Shown here: one piece after another, positions 23,670 through 34,945 of the stretch
How the letters are laid out: every line of letters begins with the position of its first letter
Numbering within the stretch: the first letter of the stretch is position 1
Assembly: GCA_963969395.1 (NCBI GenBank)
Contig: OZ017802.1
Location: forward strand, 18,879,410 to 18,943,409
Origin: Pseudoscleropodium purum
Lineage: Eukaryota; Streptophyta; Bryopsida; Hypnales; Brachytheciaceae
Reading direction: 5' to 3'
DNA: 64,000 nt
Position numbers and translations under genes: made by a program
The notes under the pieces: generated by a model
Database searches by the model: none
Seen by the model: the letters and a program-made list of their open reading frames with translations, nothing else
What the model was told of the DNA's origin: nothing

Positions 23670-26600
23670 GGGCCATTCCCACCTGTCATTAAGGTGGCAT
23701 TATTTTAGCTGTAAATTGTTGTGTATTCCCACCTGTTTGATCATTTATCTACTGAACCTACATGGTAGCCGAGGTGGCATCGTCTTAAAAACACTCTTAA
23801 ATCCATTAATAACTTTGTTAGCACTAGCCTACCACAACAAAAGTACTCCATAATAAAAACTTGAAAAACTTCAAGAAATAAAGATTTCAACATCTGCAGG
23901 CCATTCTTATCAATATGACATGGTCGAGGGACCATTACATAAGAATGGTGACTGCCCACAACAAATTAGCAAGATCCAACTAGAAAAGAACCCAATAAAT
24001 TGGATATCTCTGGCCATCACTTCATACCAAATAAGATGTCCTTAATGAAACAATTGTATGAGAGAATCATTAGAAGAGTTTTGGGGGGTCCACAAGCCTA
24101 TTTTGGGCTTGTTCCCACGTACCTGTTCGCCGCAGTGAGGGGAACGGCCCGCTGTTAGAATTTTTTTTCATAAATAAAAAAGAATAAATAAATAAATAAA
24201 AATTAGTCTTCAAATGTAAAAAAATTAATTAATTAATTTTGTCAATGACGTGGTAGGGTCTCGGCCACGTCAAACCATTGTGCCGAACCTGTTTCCTACG
24301 TTCACAAGCTATGATAACCTACAGGCATCCAAAGGCCCCCAAAATCTTCTAATGCTACAAGCAATCTATTTATACAAGTTGGGTGATGGGAGGTGAAGCA
24401 ACCAATGTGGGATATTTGAATTAAAATTAGTAAAAACTCAACCACTCATACCTAATCAAGTTAAACATAGGAATTGTATTTAATATAGAACTTTAGACCT
24501 CATGTAGCCATAGTAAAATAACTTTTTTCAAGAAACTTTGAACTAAAAAAAGATGATAAATTAAGCTAAATTTTATCTCCAAAAATTCATTTGAGATTCA
24601 AGACCTCCAATCCAAAGTTAGAGACAAAATGCATAGAGGGGTTCAAAAGAACATGTTCTTAGACTTTGTGCAACAAGAAGTGCAATTCATCATTTCATCC
24701 ACAAAATGCAATTACTAGGTATCTTGAATCCTAGAAAAAAAGAAACATATCACAAAGGTACTTTATCAAAAATGATATAATTTATGAATCAATAGGTACA
24801 TTCTTCACTTCTACAACGATTTTGAAAGTCATCAATTGGTTACATGTGGATTGTCTAACATTTTAGAGCTAATGAAAATTGTGATTTGCTATAAGATTTA
24901 TTAATTTTGTATTTTAGGTGTAGGAACTAAGAAAAAAATTCTATTATAAAAGGATAGTATAAAGAAGACTTAAGCAAGAGAACTTTATAGTTGAAACCTA
25001 CAAGCAAAGGGAGGGACCAAAAGAGTAATTACGATATCCAAAAGACAAGTTCAACATTCTCTGATGAATATTGATTTAACATATGGAAGACCTTTTGTCT
25101 CCTTGGGAGATAAATGAGAATTTGGATAGGGTTATGTGATTTCAATTTTTAATGAGATATTTTAAAGATTGAAAAATACATTAGCTTCATTTGGACATGA
25201 CTTTTATTTCAATTGGTGCATGGAAGCAAAAGTTATGCAACACTTTGCTCTAAATAAAATTCATCAAGCGAAACAAAAAGATTTACAAAATTTCAAAATA
25301 TTGAAAAAAAAGTTTGGTTTTGAAAAAAAAAATTGTATATATGGAAAGATGTGATTCATTCTATTTGGAGTAGTGATGAAAAAGTGATGAAGAGATTTGT
25401 ATTTTGGGAGAAATTAGAGCATCTTTTTTCAAAAAATATTAACAAAATTTATTTTTGAACTCACTTTTCGAATAAATTAAAAAAATGTTCCACGTGGTTT
25501 AGTTTTTTTACTAGAACAATATCATATTGGAGTTAATATCTTTTAATTCCATTTGACAATTATAAACCAATTAAATTTTTTTCAATCTTATACATATTTC
25601 TATTTAAATAAACTTTTGAAGGATGAAAATCAATTTTTGAACTTAAAAAAATATTTAGGGGTTACTATGCAATCTATGTAATCTTGATTTTGGATAGCCT
25701 TCTATCTACTAGTAGAAATATGGGTCACATAAACTAGTGAAGAGCCCCTTGAGCAAAAAATTTATGACCAACTAAAATAGATTTTGGTCTTCACGGACAT
25801 GTTTCCCAAGTCTACATGGCCCATGTTTCTACTAGTGATTTATTTATTATTGTTTTTGAAAAAGACCTTATTACTAATTATTGATGTTCTACCATGATGA
25901 ATTTTAGAAGTGAATACCTCTCTATTATCAAGGTATACTTCAAAAAGCCTTTCCCCCAACTGTTAAAACTAATTAGAGAATCACATAATGTAGTCTTTTC
26001 ATCCAAATTCCAATTAGTTTTGGCTATAAAGCAAATACATGGTGATTACATGCATATATAGCTTATTGACAGTTGGTAAGATATAAGTTTAACTCTTGTG
26101 CATTTATCTTCCTCCCAATTTTATTGAATTCATGCAAGAATTTGAAAGACATACCACAAAAGACAATGGACTAGTTGTTTCAAAGGTAGCATAACATCTT
26201 GCCAAAGGACCTCCTAATCCTCATGTATTTGTGGTAACCAATTTTTTTAATTCGACATGTGAAAAAAAGATTGAAAGACTTCAAATTGGTTTCATAGTTT
26301 TAACACCCTCGTGATCAAACATTCCAATCTTTCAATTCATAAGTGATAAATATTGTTAACTTTTCTTTTCCCATAAAATACTTAACATGTTTGGTTTCAA
26401 TTTGTATGGTTACAATTTTTTTTAAATGATAAAACTTCACAAAATGTTGGCTTTCTATTAGCTTTAGAGCAAGTTTCAAGAAGCTCAAAAAAGGCCTTGG
26501 GCATTTTGGATTTGTAAGTAATGAAACTGTAGGCGTTTGTCCCAATTCCTCTTTGAATTTTGTCCTCAACTTTTGATTGGAGACTCTAAATCTCAAACAG

Positions 26601-27153
26601 ATTTTGGGAGATAAAAATCAGTTTGATTCACAAACTTCTCTTAGTTCAAAGTTTCTTGAAAAAAAATTCTACTATGCCTACTTGAGGTTCAAAGTTCTAC
26701 ATTGCACATAATTCTGGCATTTTGACAATGAGTGGTCAAGCTCTCATCTTCAAATTGTCCATATCCTTTGAAGATTCATGATGGAGAATGAATTTCACTA
26801 TAAAAACAATCTATCAACCCATTGTGTACAATGCAAGATTTGGAATTGAATTGAATTTCCTATACAATTCCTTGGATTTGGGGGAGTAACTTCTTTGTTT
26901 TCAAAATCTGTTAACATTTTGAATTTTGATAATTCTTGGTTATCAGATCAAAATCTGTAAGCAGATGTGTTGGGGTCCATGAACTCCGTAACTGGTAAAC
27001 AAAATACCAACCATATGGGAACAGCACCTCTTTCTGAAATAATTGGCACAGTTTGGAACCTGAACTGCAGGAAAAAAAAAATGATTTCCTTTCAATGCTG
27101 AAGTTTTATCTTTAAGCACACGCTCTTTGTTAATGGCAGGTGGGAACGGCCCC
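23670..27153. mobile_element. About 3.5-kb inverted-repeat element, non-coding
   Basis: GGGCCATTCCCACCTGTCAT (continuing TAA) at 23670 is answered by its near-complement at the right end, 27131-27153; about two mismatches over 23 bp. Inside, two longer arms near 24365-24625 and 26560-26815 are inverted copies of the arms found in the 22188-23448 element. The middle is AT-rich and non-coding. No clean target-site duplication is visible, so the outer limits are tentative. It contains the small element at 24068-24354. Confidence 0.45.
24068..24354. mobile_element. CATTAG-288 miniature inverted-repeat element, copy 1
   Basis: The left terminus is CATTAGAAGAGTTTTGGGG; the right terminus on the minus strand is CATTAGAAGATTTTGGGGGC. 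The core is CG-containing at both ends with an AT-rich centre, and includes ACGTGG and a GAACNTGTT-like word shared with the copy at 29603. Length 287 bp. No open frame. Confidence 0.75.
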
Positions 27154-28295
27154 TGAGTTGCAGATTGGTTAGTAAGCCTCCCACAAGGACACCTTGTCAA
27201 TCCCTAAGGAATCTCACATAATTTTCCATTTCTATATTTGTTAGTAGTGAGAGCATCTCCACCAGGCCGCATAATATTGGCATCGCAAGGAGTTAGGGTG
27301 GCCGGCCTTCTTCCTCCTTCCCACTAGTGGAGACTTTGCATTTTTTCAATGCCAGAAGTTGCAAATTTTTGCCCTCGCACTTCAACTTGTTGGGTCCTCC
27401 ATATTTGACCTACATCACAAGCCTCGTGTCAAGATTATATTTTTAGATACTATTTTCAGCATTGGGCATTGGAACTTGGGATTCTGAGTTGGAACCTGTG
27501 ATTTGGAAAAATCTGGACCCCTTGGAAGGGCCATTAAAAACAAAATATTAAGACTTGATGTGATGTTGACATGGCACAAATAATATCACATCAGATGCTT
27601 TTGTTAAAAAATAATAAAAAAACAAAAAACAATTCTAATTCCTCTTTAATTACACAGGGTGGGGGGGTTCAAAATTCACACACCTCCCTAGGGCTGAATT
27701 TTTTTGTAATGTTACAGATTCATGAAGGTGCTTTGAGCCACACACATGAAATATCTTGAAAGAAAAACTCTTGGTAGGGTTGGGTTGCCATTTTATTGGC
27801 TCTATCTTTTGGATAACTACCATGGCTTCAAATTTTGGTTTTTGAATCCCAGTTTTCAAATCCTATCTACAATCACATTTACAATGCACACAACACATTA
27901 ACTTAGGATTTGATGGGAATGGGAATGTGGGATCCAAGTGATCCGTAAATTGATATTGTTATTCCACCATTCTTCGGTTCTGGTTTCTGCAACATTTTAT
28001 GACACTTTGTAAGGTACCAAAGGAACACTTGCCATTGAGAGCTTGTAATAAAAGTTATCAGTCCATTTTCTTTTTCTTTGAAATGGACGGTGATAAATGG
28101 AAAGGAAAAAAGAGACCCAACCCAATCAGTTATCAGCCCATTTTGACTGATGGTGGCAAGTGTCCCCATGATATGAAATCCAAATTAAACATTTATATAT
28201 ACTTGAAGTTTTTTTTATCTGCAGATTGGAAAAGGAATCCACAAGCACTATCTGCAAGTTTGTGCTACTGGCATAACTACGTAGTAGACCAGGGA

Positions 28296-28850
28296 TATGC
28301 CTTGTCTCATCTTGTTGTACAACCTTCCAAAAGAAAATCATTATATAAAGTATCAAATTTTTTGTTTATACCTTGTCTCGATTGTACAACCTTCTCAAAA
28401 CAAAATCAATGTATAAAATATCAAATTTTTTGTTTATACCTTGTCTCGATTGTACAACCTTCTCAAAACAAAATCAATGTATAAAATATCAAATTTTTTG
28501 TTTATACCTTGTCTCGATTGTACAACCTTTTCAAAACAAAATCAATGTATAAAGTATCAAATTTTTTGTTTATACCTTGTCTCGATTGTACAACCTTCTC
28601 AAAACAAAATCAATGTATAAAATATCAAATTTTTTGCTTATGCCTTGTCTCTATTGTACAACCTTCCGGAAAGAAAATCAACATATAAAGTATCAAATTT
28701 TTTTGCTTATGCCTCATCTCGATCATACAACCTTCCCAAAAGAAAATCAACATATAAAGTATCAATCTTTTTTTGGCTTTTGCCTTGTCTTGATCATACA
28801 ACTTTCCCGAAAGAAAATCAACCAATCAATAAAGTATCAATTTTTCCTTT
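28296..28850. repeat. 68-bp minisatellite, about 8 units
   Basis: The marker word TTGTCTCGATTGTACAACC recurs at 28373, 28441, 28509 and 28577 with an exact 68-bp period. Diverged units start near 28302, 28645, 28714 and 28785 at 68-71-bp spacing. The central units are almost identical and the outer ones more diverged, as expected when arrays grow in the middle. The 68-bp period is not a multiple of three, so it is not a coding repeat. Confidence 0.9.
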
Positions 28851-29046
28851 CTCCGCACGCAACTACTAGTCTAATAACAACAGTTTGAATGAAGCTGGCA
28901 AGTCAGTAGTCTCTTGGGAGAGCACGGCAAATGCATGGCCAATCATGTTTGCATGTTTGCCCATTTCAGGCACGTTGAATTTATGTTACAAGCCTGAATC
29001 CACTCGCTCACTCCTTTGGTAACTTAATATAAGCTTTTTTAAAGTT

Positions 29047-29274
29047 TTGACAAGTTGGCGCGTGGAAGTCCACCACCCCACTTTAATTTGCAAGAGGGTA
29101 TGTCAGAGTGTCGCACTGTGTCTGTCTGTTAGTTGGGAAAAGAATGACACCATAGTTTACGTTGTACCATACAAAGCCGTACACATTGAATATCATGGTC
29201 CAAGTCTCCGAGACCTTGTTGCTGACATGGAAAAAGAAACGAAAACATTCACATCATGTGAGTGTTTGTAGCAC
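29047..29274 (+). pseudogene. Open 74-codon segment, possible exon relic
   Basis: A GC-richer island encodes an open stretch with protein-like texture toward its end (NDTIVYVVPYKAVHIEYHGP, then SLRDLVADMEKETKTF) before a stop at 29272. No family is recognised, no flanking exons are found and its start codon is not convincing. It may be a gene fragment captured between repeats. Confidence 0.25.
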
Positions 29275-29589
29275 GTTACATTTTCTGGCGTTTGGCTTCT
29301 CAGTTGTTTCTTGGCTGTAGGCTACCTTCATGGGCCACCCAACTAGTAGTAGAGCTTGTCCTTTGGGGTACTCTATTGATCCCTAAAGTTTCATGACTAT
29401 GTTTTTCATTGAAAATGCTTGAAAATTTCTATTTTTAGTACAAGTATCAAATTTTTGAAAAAAACCATTTTTGGACACATATAACTATAGGATCTTGTAG
29501 TATTGTACATTGGTTTGAGAAGATATAGAAAAAAAATTCAGAAATTTCTATTGTGTAAATTGCAAGATACTAGCATTTGAATTGATAAA

Positions 29590-30806
29590 TTAACCCCTGA
29601 AGCATTAGAGAAGATTTTTGGGGCCTCCGGATGCCTGCAAGTTATCACAACTTGCGAATGCAGGGAACATGTTCGGCGCAATGGTCTAACATGGCCGAGA
29701 CCCTGCCACATCATTGACTAAATTTATTTTATTTTATTTTTGCATTTGGAGACTAAATTTTTTTATTTTATGAAAAAGAAAATTCTAATAGCGGGCCTTT
29801 CCCCTCATTGCAAGGAACAACTACGGGGGAACAAGCCCAAAACAAACTTCTGGACATACACACACACACAAAAAAAAAACTCTTCTAATGGACCAAGGCC
29901 TTTTCTTTGAAAAAAAACACTCAAAATTGTCATTTCTATGGCAAAAGGTAAAAAAAATAAAAATAAAAATAAAATTTCACATCTAACCGTAGGATCTTAC
30001 ACATAACTATTATGAAAATGTGTGGAAAAAATTTCAGAATTTTTGACAGCACGATTGCATGATATTTGCGTTTGAAGTGGAAAAAACAAGTTTTTTAGCA
30101 CATTATGAGACTAGATTTTTTAACTTTGAACATTTTTAACTTTAATTTTTTGCACTATAGCATTTTGAGCTTTAAATATTTATGGTATAAATTGAGTTGA
30201 GAATTTAGAAAATATTCAAAATATTCAAAAAAATTTAATTTTTATTCTTTAAGAAATTGTTAAGTAGAAGTAAATATGAGATAGAAGGAAAATCTAAAAT
30301 ATTCATATCTCTAAAATGAAATTAAAATGCACTTATCCAAATGGTGAGATTGTTCTAGCAAGAAAGATTGACCATCTGAAGCTTTTTTTTTTTTTAATTA
30401 TAAAAATTACATTCAGAAATGAATCCCACAAGTTCTTTTTTCAAGAAGATGCTCTAATTACCCGAAAAACAAGATTGTCCATAACTTTCTCATAAAAAAT
30501 CCAAATGAAATGTTTCAAAGCTTCATATGTACACAAAAATATAATCTATGAGTATAAATTTTTTTTAAAGTTTAAATTTCAAACTTTTGAAATTTTTTTT
30601 GCTACCCGCTATCCCATGTTTTGAGCTTATTTGGGCATAACTTTTGTTTTGGGGCACAATTTAAAAAAAATTATATTCTCATAAAGATAATCAATTTTTC
30701 TATCTTCAAAAAAAGTTTCAAAAAATAAGGAAAAAATTTCAGCCTGTAGGTACCTATCCGAAATCCCATTTGTCTCCTAAAGGGACAATGGTCCTTTAGG
30801 GATTAA
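29590..30806 (-). mobile_element. TTAA-930 element, inserted in another copy and itself interrupted
   Basis: Bounded by TTAA at 29590-29593 and 30803-30806. The ends are TTAACCCCTGAAG (then GACCAAGGCC after the nested element) and, on the minus strand, TTAATCCCTAAAGGACCATT. Subtracting the 288-bp element at 29603-29890 leaves 929 bp, against 931 and 930 bp for the copies at 50839 and 55160. It lies in reverse orientation relative to those two. Confidence 0.8.
29603..29890. mobile_element. CATTAG-288 element, copy 2, inside a TTAA-930 terminus
   Basis: The ends are CATTAGAGAAGATTTTTGGG and, on the minus strand, CATTAGAAGAG. It splits the terminal repeat of the surrounding element between CCCCTGAAG and GACCAAGGCC. 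Joining the flanks restores the intact terminus with no extra base. It shares internal blocks with 24068-24354 (GCGGGCC near the end, a disrupted ACATGGCCGAGACCCTGCCA strand). Confidence 0.8.
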
Positions 30807-31801
30807 ACCCCTTTTTTTGGCCTTGTGAAAAACCAAGCAGCTACACTTCAAAACATTACATTTGTATGAAAAAAACGCTCAAAATGGTGGTGCTTCTTTG
30901 ACTTCATTCTTTAAGGCAAGTTGGCTACATACTTGAAAAATCTAGATCACCTGGAATTGTACAACATGTAGGAAAACAATAGTAAATAAAAAGAAGTAGA
31001 AAATGATTCAAAATACAAAATTATTTAGGATTTAGTTATGGAATTGAAAAATGACAATCCCAATAGTTTCAATATTGTAATGAATAGTCTTCATCCTAGG
31101 ATTTTTTTTTAAATATAGAAAATTAAGTTAAATAAAGAATTACAAAGTTTATTTTAGAGTCTTAAATCCATAATTATCTACAAACTAAAACTCCTCATAA
31201 TTTTCATTTCATTAATCAAAATAGAATTATTCAAAGATTTCTAAGTATATGTAAATCTAGAAAACCAATTTCAAATTTTTATTCTTTAAAAAAATGATTT
31301 AAAAAAAATTAGACTACCCAAAGACCAATGAAAATTATATATCATACAATAACTTTTTAATCACGTAGTCAAAAGTTATGAAAATTGTTGCACTTTAAAG
31401 CTACTCCTTAGGCACAAATCGTGTAAAAATTTCAAAGAAAAAAAATAAAACTTTTATTTATAGTGGACTGCCCAAAATTGCTATGTTGCCAAATCAAAAT
31501 GTAGTTTGATCATATAGGGGTTACCCCTAAAAGGACGTGCAAACACTAAGGGTCCAATAGATGGTGGAAACTCTTTCTATGTAAGACAAAAGTATAGATG
31601 TTTGTTTTTGGAAATTTTGTGTGAAAATGAAAGGTCTTCTGTATAGTAGTTTAACCTCCAATGAGTGCTCTTGATATTTTTTTAAAAGCAAATGATTCAT
31701 CGGTACCCCAAAAGTTGATTTCCATAGTGACCAACTTGTTTTTCTGAGGTTAATATCCTCTTATGGATCACATGGCAAATTAGGGATGTTGAATGAACCC
31801 C

Positions 31802-32079
31802 CATTAGAGGATTTTTGAGGTCCCAGAAGGCTACAAGTTTCCTATCATTCTCTGATTTTGCGAACTCGCTGAACTTGCTACTTGACGTAGCAAAGCAGCT
31901 ACCACGTCATTTAAAAAATTTTAATTTGTTTTTTGTTTTAAATTATTTTATTTATTTTAAAAAAAAATTGACAAGGTGGCGTTTTCTTCACTATAGGGGG
32001 AAGGAAGGGGGGGGGGAGGAGGGGGGGGGGGGGTGTTTGCTTGAAATGGCCCTCCCGGACCCCAAAAAATCCTCTAATG
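31802..32079. mobile_element. CATTAG-288 element, copy 3, with poly-G tract
   Basis: The ends are CATTAGAGGATTTTTGAGG and, on the minus strand, CATTAGAGGATTTTTTGGGG. It is more diverged than the other two copies but keeps the layout: CG-containing ends, an AT-rich centre and a TGACGTAG/ACGTCA pair. From 31996 to 32033 it holds a nearly pure G tract broken by AAGGAA and AGGA. Confidence 0.7.
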
Positions 32080-33759
32080 AATATACTCCTTGAACACTAA
32101 AGATTTTTTTTTTTTTTTTTTCATTTAATCAAAATTTAAAAGAATTTATGTTAATCTTTTACTTTCATATAACATACTCCCTCAATTTGAAATAGTGTAT
32201 ACATTCTCAACGGTGATTACATTAAGAATAAATACACTATTTCAAAATAGAGGGCGTGTGTTTTAAAAGTAAATACTATATTGAGTTTGAAGAATGCAAG
32301 TATATTTTACTTGGAAAATTAACTTTTGGGGTTCAACATATGGCCCTAAGAAAATTTACTTTCAAAAATATGTATGAGAATTATCTTCAAGAAAAAATTG
32401 TATTTAGAACTCTTGATTTCAATTAATAAAAATAATTTATTTTTTAAATCTCTAATATTATATCCACAATTTGAAAGTTAGAAGGATTTTTTTTTTTAAT
32501 CTATTTTTAAAGTCATGATCACAAGATCATTATTCTAAATTGCACTGTATAATACATTTTATCATTTGGGAGATTAATCCTTGGTCTTTGAGGAGATTTT
32601 CAAATGCTATTGACATTTGCATGAATTAGAAATTATCCACCAAGATGCCACAAAGTTAATGTAAAAACTTGAAAATATCAAGAAATAAACTCCAAATACT
32701 AATAATGCCAATAATTCATTGTGATACCTTCTCTTTAAAATAAAAAATTGATAGTAGGAGTGAATAGATTTGACTTAGCAATAATAAAAGTATTTAAAAC
32801 AATAAAAGACATCTTCTTTGTAAGTTCATTACATATGAATTCAATTCTATAGTGATGTTGCAAGGAGTTTAAATCAAATCCCATTCCTTTTAAAATTTAA
32901 AAAAAATTTATGCCAAGGTAGAGATTTTAGAAAATTCTTAGCATAGAAAAAGAAAAAACCATTTTACAATCATATTGTAAAAAATTCATAAAATATTGAA
33001 TTATGTTGAAATCATTGGGTTCTAATATAAAAAAATCTCTTAAATTTTTGAAGTTGTACAAAAACAAATTATAACTTTAAGATTTGATAAAATGAAGAAA
33101 GTTAAAACTCAACTTTCAAAATTTTGAAACTCAACTTCATGCATATATAAGGTAAGAGTACCAATTTATGACAACTTAAGCATTTTAGCCAGTATGATAT
33201 GAGAAATTCATTGAGAAATTGAGGCCAATATGTGCAAACATAAGGATGAGAAAAATTCTAGAAAAAAAATTCCAAGAATTGATATTTTATTCAATATAAA
33301 TGTGGATTTTTCATCCAGGCCTATTCCAGTCTCATAGACTCACCTATCACAATTAGCTTTGGCACTTCTCCCTATACCAAGAAGTAGAAGAGAGATAAGT
33401 GGACGAAAAGGTACAAACAAAGAAGTTTTTTGAACAAACAAAGCATCCAATTGTTGTCCATAGTAGGTCAACCTATAAAGTCATTACGAGTGGATTGTCC
33501 CAAATAGGTACTTCTACCACAGTACACTACTTGCACCACAAATGTCCAACTTTTGTCTAAGAAAATAAAATTCTAATTTCTCAATATATTATAGGCAATC
33601 CTCAAACAATATAGAACTACACATTGAAAAACATTTTAGATACATTTCAGAAAGACATATGGAGAGCATTATAAATGCACATGCTATCATGAATTTCACA
33701 AAGTTATCAAAGAATCAAAATGATGGCATTGTTTCAAGGAAGAATGAGCACCCCCTATA
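32080..33759. other. AT-rich intergenic DNA, nothing recognised
   Basis: Low-complexity AT-rich sequence with stops in all frames. A short repeat pair (ACACTATTTCAAA and its complement, 32180-32250) may be a worn small inverted repeat. Confidence 0.5.
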
Positions 33760-34020
33760 CTACAAGTAGCTTGCTTTCCAAGTAAAATACAAGCCAGGGT
33801 AACTCAAACCATACCATTCAATAGCCTTGATGTCCGTTGTCTTTCCTTCATGCACCTTGCTCATCACATTGAGCCTCCACTTGTCCATACCATCTACTGT
33901 AAAGCCAAGGCAAGTGCCAGTGCATGCTATGCTAAAGAGTGTTTTAGAACATCTTCACATTCACAACAGAAGTAGCTGTGTTGCAGACCTGGACCAGCTT
34001 CTCCCCTTTGAGTCCAAATA
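33760..34020 (-). pseudogene. Frameshifted gene relic, unknown family
   Basis: On the minus strand one frame reads GLKGEKLVQVCNTATSVVNV and then hits a stop. A shifted frame continues with SKTLFSIACTGTCLGFTVDG, DKWRLNVMSKVHEGKTTDIK, then AIEWYGLSYPGLYFTWKASY and a stop at 33760. The change of frame and the protein-like composition within an AT-rich desert point to a decayed gene fragment. No family is recognised. Confidence 0.4.
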
Positions 34021-34517
34021 CAGCGAGCATATATTTCATATTTTATTTTTTTATACTCCAGAGCGACGGACATGCGGAGAATCTGTTTGTTTGGAGGCTC
34101 AACTTGCACTCAACCAGGCCTGCAGAAGCACAGGAGCTGGCTTCCTTAATTTCTGAAATCTATGAAAGTTGGAGAATAGAATCTTTGAATGTCTGAATGA
34201 TTATCAGAATGCAGACATTAGTTTATTAGTATCATACATTGATAACATTATGCTCCCATGCAGATCATGAATTGTCTTTGGGGAACAGAGTAAGTTCAAC
34301 GGCAACGCTTATTAGGCCAAACAGTGGCTGATGAATGACAAAGAATTCTTTCATAGTTTTAACTTATGTAGGACAAAAGTGTAATTGTTCATTCTGAAAA
34401 TTTTGTTGCGAATTGGGGAGGTCTTCTATTATAGTTTGACTTTCAATGTGCATTTGTTTAAGTCAATGATTTACACGGTTCCAAAAGATATGATTTTCAT
34501 GGTCACTAGCTTGATGT

Positions 34518-34945
34518 TTAACCCCTAGAGTTCCATGACTATGTTTTCATTTTTAGTACAAGTGCCACATTTTTGAAAAAAACACTTTTTTTTTACACAT
34601 TTAACTATAGGATCTTGTAGTATGCTGACTTGAGAACATGTGGTAAGAATTTCAGAAATTTTTATCATGTAGATTGCAAGATATAAGCATTCAAAATCAT
34701 TGAAATCATTTTTTGAGGCCCTACAAAAAATAGGGCAGCTACGATTCACAAGCTCACTATCCTATGAAAAGAGGTCCAAAATGGTGGTGCTTCTTTGGAT
34801 TCATTTTCCTAGACAAGTTGGCTACGTATTTGAAAATTTTCACATCATTTGAAATTGTACAACATATAGGATTAAAATAATAAGTAGAAAGAAGTATCTA
34901 GAGAATGATTCAAAATACAAAATTGTTAAGAATTTAGTTATGGAA
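34518..34945 (+). repeat. TTAA-930 element, left part
   Basis: Starts with TTAACCCCTAGAGTTCCATG and keeps the family order: AACTATAGGATCTTGTAGTA, then GTAGATTGCAAGATATAAGC, AGGGCAGCTAC, TGGTGGTGCTTCTTTGGA, GACAAGTTGGCTACG and TTGTACAACATATAGG. After about 34945 the similarity fades and no right terminus is found, so the copy is truncated or rearranged. Confidence 0.6.

Larger units (their letters stand above)
29376..31524 (+). mobile_element. TTAA-930 element copy carrying a nested TTAA-930 element
   Basis: The left end TTGATCCCTAAAGTTTCATG corresponds to TTAACCCCTAGAGTTCCATG of the 34518 copy. Internal landmarks continue to about 29589, break at the insertion 29590-30806, and resume with CCTTGTGAAAAACCAAGCAG, TGGTGGTGCTTCTTT and TTGTACAACATGTAGG. 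The right end is ATAGGGGTTAC at 31524. Removing the insertion leaves about 930 bp, the family length. There is no open frame. Confidence 0.65.

Noticed and set aside
28296..28850. CRISPR-like array
   Set aside because: The whole 68-bp unit repeats with no unique spacers and lies in a plant nuclear context; it is a minisatellite.
28577..28888. 103-codon plus-strand frame
   Set aside because: Generated by the 68-bp minisatellite; the period is not a multiple of three and the frame has no functional texture.
31815..32093. 92-codon plus-strand frame
   Set aside because: Lies entirely in the CATTAG-288 element and includes the poly-G tract.
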